This document shows positions 4,594 through 5,851 of a stretch of DNA of 5,851 nt, in pieces. Position 1 is the first letter of the stretch. The number at the start of each line of letters is the position of its first letter. The notes beneath the pieces were generated by a model. The model searched no databases. It was not told the origin of the DNA and was given only the letters and a program-made list of their open reading frames with translations. The stretch is taken from assembly GCA_937893155.1 (NCBI GenBank), contig CALBGU010000215.1, positions 1 through 5,851 on the forward strand. Direction: 5' to 3'. Origin of the DNA: an uncultured Treponema sp. Its GTDB lineage: Bacteria; Spirochaetota; Spirochaetia; Treponematales; Treponemataceae. Both the position numbers and the translations under genes were made by a program.

Positions 4594-5851
4594 AGTTTTC
4601 TAGCATAAAAAAACTGTGTATTGTGTTTTGCGCGCTGTTTGTCTCTGCGGCAGTTTTTGCAGCACCGAAAAAGGTGGCGGAGAAAAAGCTTGTGCAGACA
4701 TTGGAGAAAAACAAAAAAGACGGCGCAGAGTTCACGAGCGAAATAAGTCTTAACGGTCTCAAGGTCAGCGCAAACGGCGAGATAACGCTTTCGCTGTTTG
4801 CAGGAAGCGCGATAAAGCTCACGGCAGGAGTGGACACGACGGGATTAACTGAGCGCGTGGCATACAAAAAGCAGAAAACGTATAGTGTTACTTTTGAAGC
4901 GAAAGACGCGAAAAATAAGCTCTACGCAATCACGGCGATTGACGGCATTGAAAGCGTTGTAGAATATAAAGCGCGAAAAGAGAGGGAACGAGTCTCCGCA
5001 GAGAAAAAAGCCGAAGAAGAGCGCATTGCCGCAGAGAAACGAGCGGCGGAGGAGCGGCTGGCGAAGTTGACGCGGCTTCCTGTGCAGGTGGTTATGCCAG
5101 AGTTGGAAAACGTTACGGGAAGCGAAAAGAGCTATATCGGCGGACAGGTGCAGGACAAGCTCAAATCGAACTTGCAGGATTATCTCGGAATGAAAACGCT
5201 CGTGGACGCGAGGAGCGAGGCGGCGTTGGTCAAAGTGCAAAAAGAGAGCGAAAGCAGCACACGCGACGAAAGCACGGCGATTGAACTGGGCAAAATCACG
5301 ACGGCAAAGTTTGCGCTGTTTGCGAAAATCCGAAAGACGAACAAAGGCTACATCGTTACCGCTGATTTCACGGATTTGACGACGGGCGAGCAGTTGGCGA
5401 GTGCGACATCGAAAGAATATAGCGAGGTTGAATATCTGTACGGCGCGACGGGGGCGGTCGATGAGATTACGCTGACGCTGGCGGACAAACTCAACATCAC
5501 GATTTCGGCGTTGAATAAAAACGTGCTGGCAAACGGTGCGAGCGGATTCAGCATTGATGAGCAGTTGGCGTTGGCAAAAGAGAACGAGGCGCAGTATAAA
5601 AAACAGGTGGCGCAGTATGATGCGGAGATTGCGAGTTTGAGCCGTTCAAGCGATGTGAATGCGGTAGAGAATATCAAGAAGATTGAAGCAGAAAAGGCAC
5701 TTTTAGCGGAAAAGCAAAAAGCCGAACAGAAGCGGCAGGAAGAACTGACCGCGCAGAAAAAGCGAGCCGCAGAGGACGCAAAACTGGAAGCCGAGCGTTC
5801 GATTGCCTTAAAGACACAGCGCGACAAATTGGCGCAGGACGCGGCGGCAAA
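4590..5851 (+). CDS. Exported coiled-coil protein with a CsgG/LpoB-like domain (partial, runs off the right edge)
   Basis: At least 420 codons are open with no stop before the window end. The N-terminus is a clear Sec signal peptide: basic KK, a hydrophobic stretch LCIVFCALFVSAAVF (9-23), and a probable cut after AVFA at 24. There is no lipobox at the cleavage site. Residues 25-126 form a beta-rich region of unknown family. Residues 127-160 are a Glu/Ala/Lys-rich coiled coil. Residues 163-303 look like the alpha/beta domain of CsgG, LpoB and related periplasmic proteins: PVQVVMPELENV, then YIGGQVQDKLKSNL, a central ELGKITTAKFALFAKI, YIVTADFTDLTTGEQLA and DEITLTLADKL. From about 325 a second long coiled coil (KKIEAEKALLAEKQKAEQ and onward) continues past the edge. 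It probably acts in the periplasm or cell envelope. The CsgG/LpoB link is pattern recognition, not proof. Start choice is secured by the strong ribosome site and the 4-bp overlap. Confidence 0.85.
   Translation, partial: MKFSSIKKLCIVFCALFVSAAVFAAPKKVAEKKLVQTLEKNKKDGAEFTSEISLNGLKVSANGEITLSLFAGSAIKLTAGVDTTGLTERVAYKKQKTYSVTFEAKDAKNKLYAITAIDGIESVVEYKARKERERVSAEKKAEEERIAAEKRAAEERLAKLTRLPVQVVMPELENVTGSEKSYIGGQVQDKLKSNLQDYLGMKTLVDARSEAALVKVQKESESSTRDESTAIELGKITTAKFALFAKIRKTNKGYIVTADFTDLTTGEQLASATSKEYSEVEYLYGATGAVDEITLTLADKLNITISALNKNVLANGASGFSIDEQLALAKENEAQYKKQVAQYDAEIASLSRSSDVNAVENIKKIEAEKALLAEKQKAEQKRQEELTAQKKRAAEDAKLEAERSIALKTQRDKLAQDAAA

Noticed and set aside
5348..5827. 159-codon minus-strand frame opposite the exported protein
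   Set aside because: Ser/Ala/Phe/Cys-rich translation is the usual antisense shadow of Glu/Ala/Lys-rich coding; the plus strand has a signal peptide, a strong ribosome site and domain structure.

Overview
The window most resembles a chromosomal segment of a host-associated spirochaete of the Treponema type. This rests on family resemblance only: a BspA/TpLRR-type leucine-rich repeat protein, a small XRE regulator of a kind I associate with Treponema, and an exported protein with Ala/Glu/Lys-rich coiled coils. No rRNA or other phylogenetic marker is present, so genus assignment is tentative.

Left part (1-1951): one large plus-strand gene encodes a fused dihydroorotate dehydrogenase. A PyrK-like FAD/[2Fe-2S] electron-transfer half is joined in frame to a PyrD class 1B catalytic half, so both parts of the de novo pyrimidine enzyme are on one chain. 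The reading frame stays open to the left edge, so its start is uncertain. A good intrinsic terminator follows the gene.

Middle (1952-2801): this is a gene-poor, rearranged-looking stretch. It holds two copies and a fragment of a 41-bp tandem repeat, then a minus-strand remnant of an XRE/HTH regulator (N-terminal half of the HTH missing, plus one nonsense codon). Next comes an intact 109-residue XRE-type regulator, also on the minus strand. The AT-rich 182-bp gap to the next gene is divergent and carries duplicated promoter-like and direct-repeat elements.

Right part (2802-5851): a tight plus-strand operon of three genes. The first is a short, cysteine-rich, apparently cytosolic BspA-like LRR protein. 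The second is a 410-residue FRG-domain protein, 10 nt downstream. The third is an exported protein (signal peptide, coiled coil, CsgG/LpoB-like alpha/beta domain, second coiled coil) whose start overlaps the previous stop by 4 bp and which runs off the right edge. The divergent XRE gene is a natural candidate regulator of this operon. The LRR-FRG-exported-protein combination is the part of the window most likely to be an undescribed system; its function cannot be read from the sequence.
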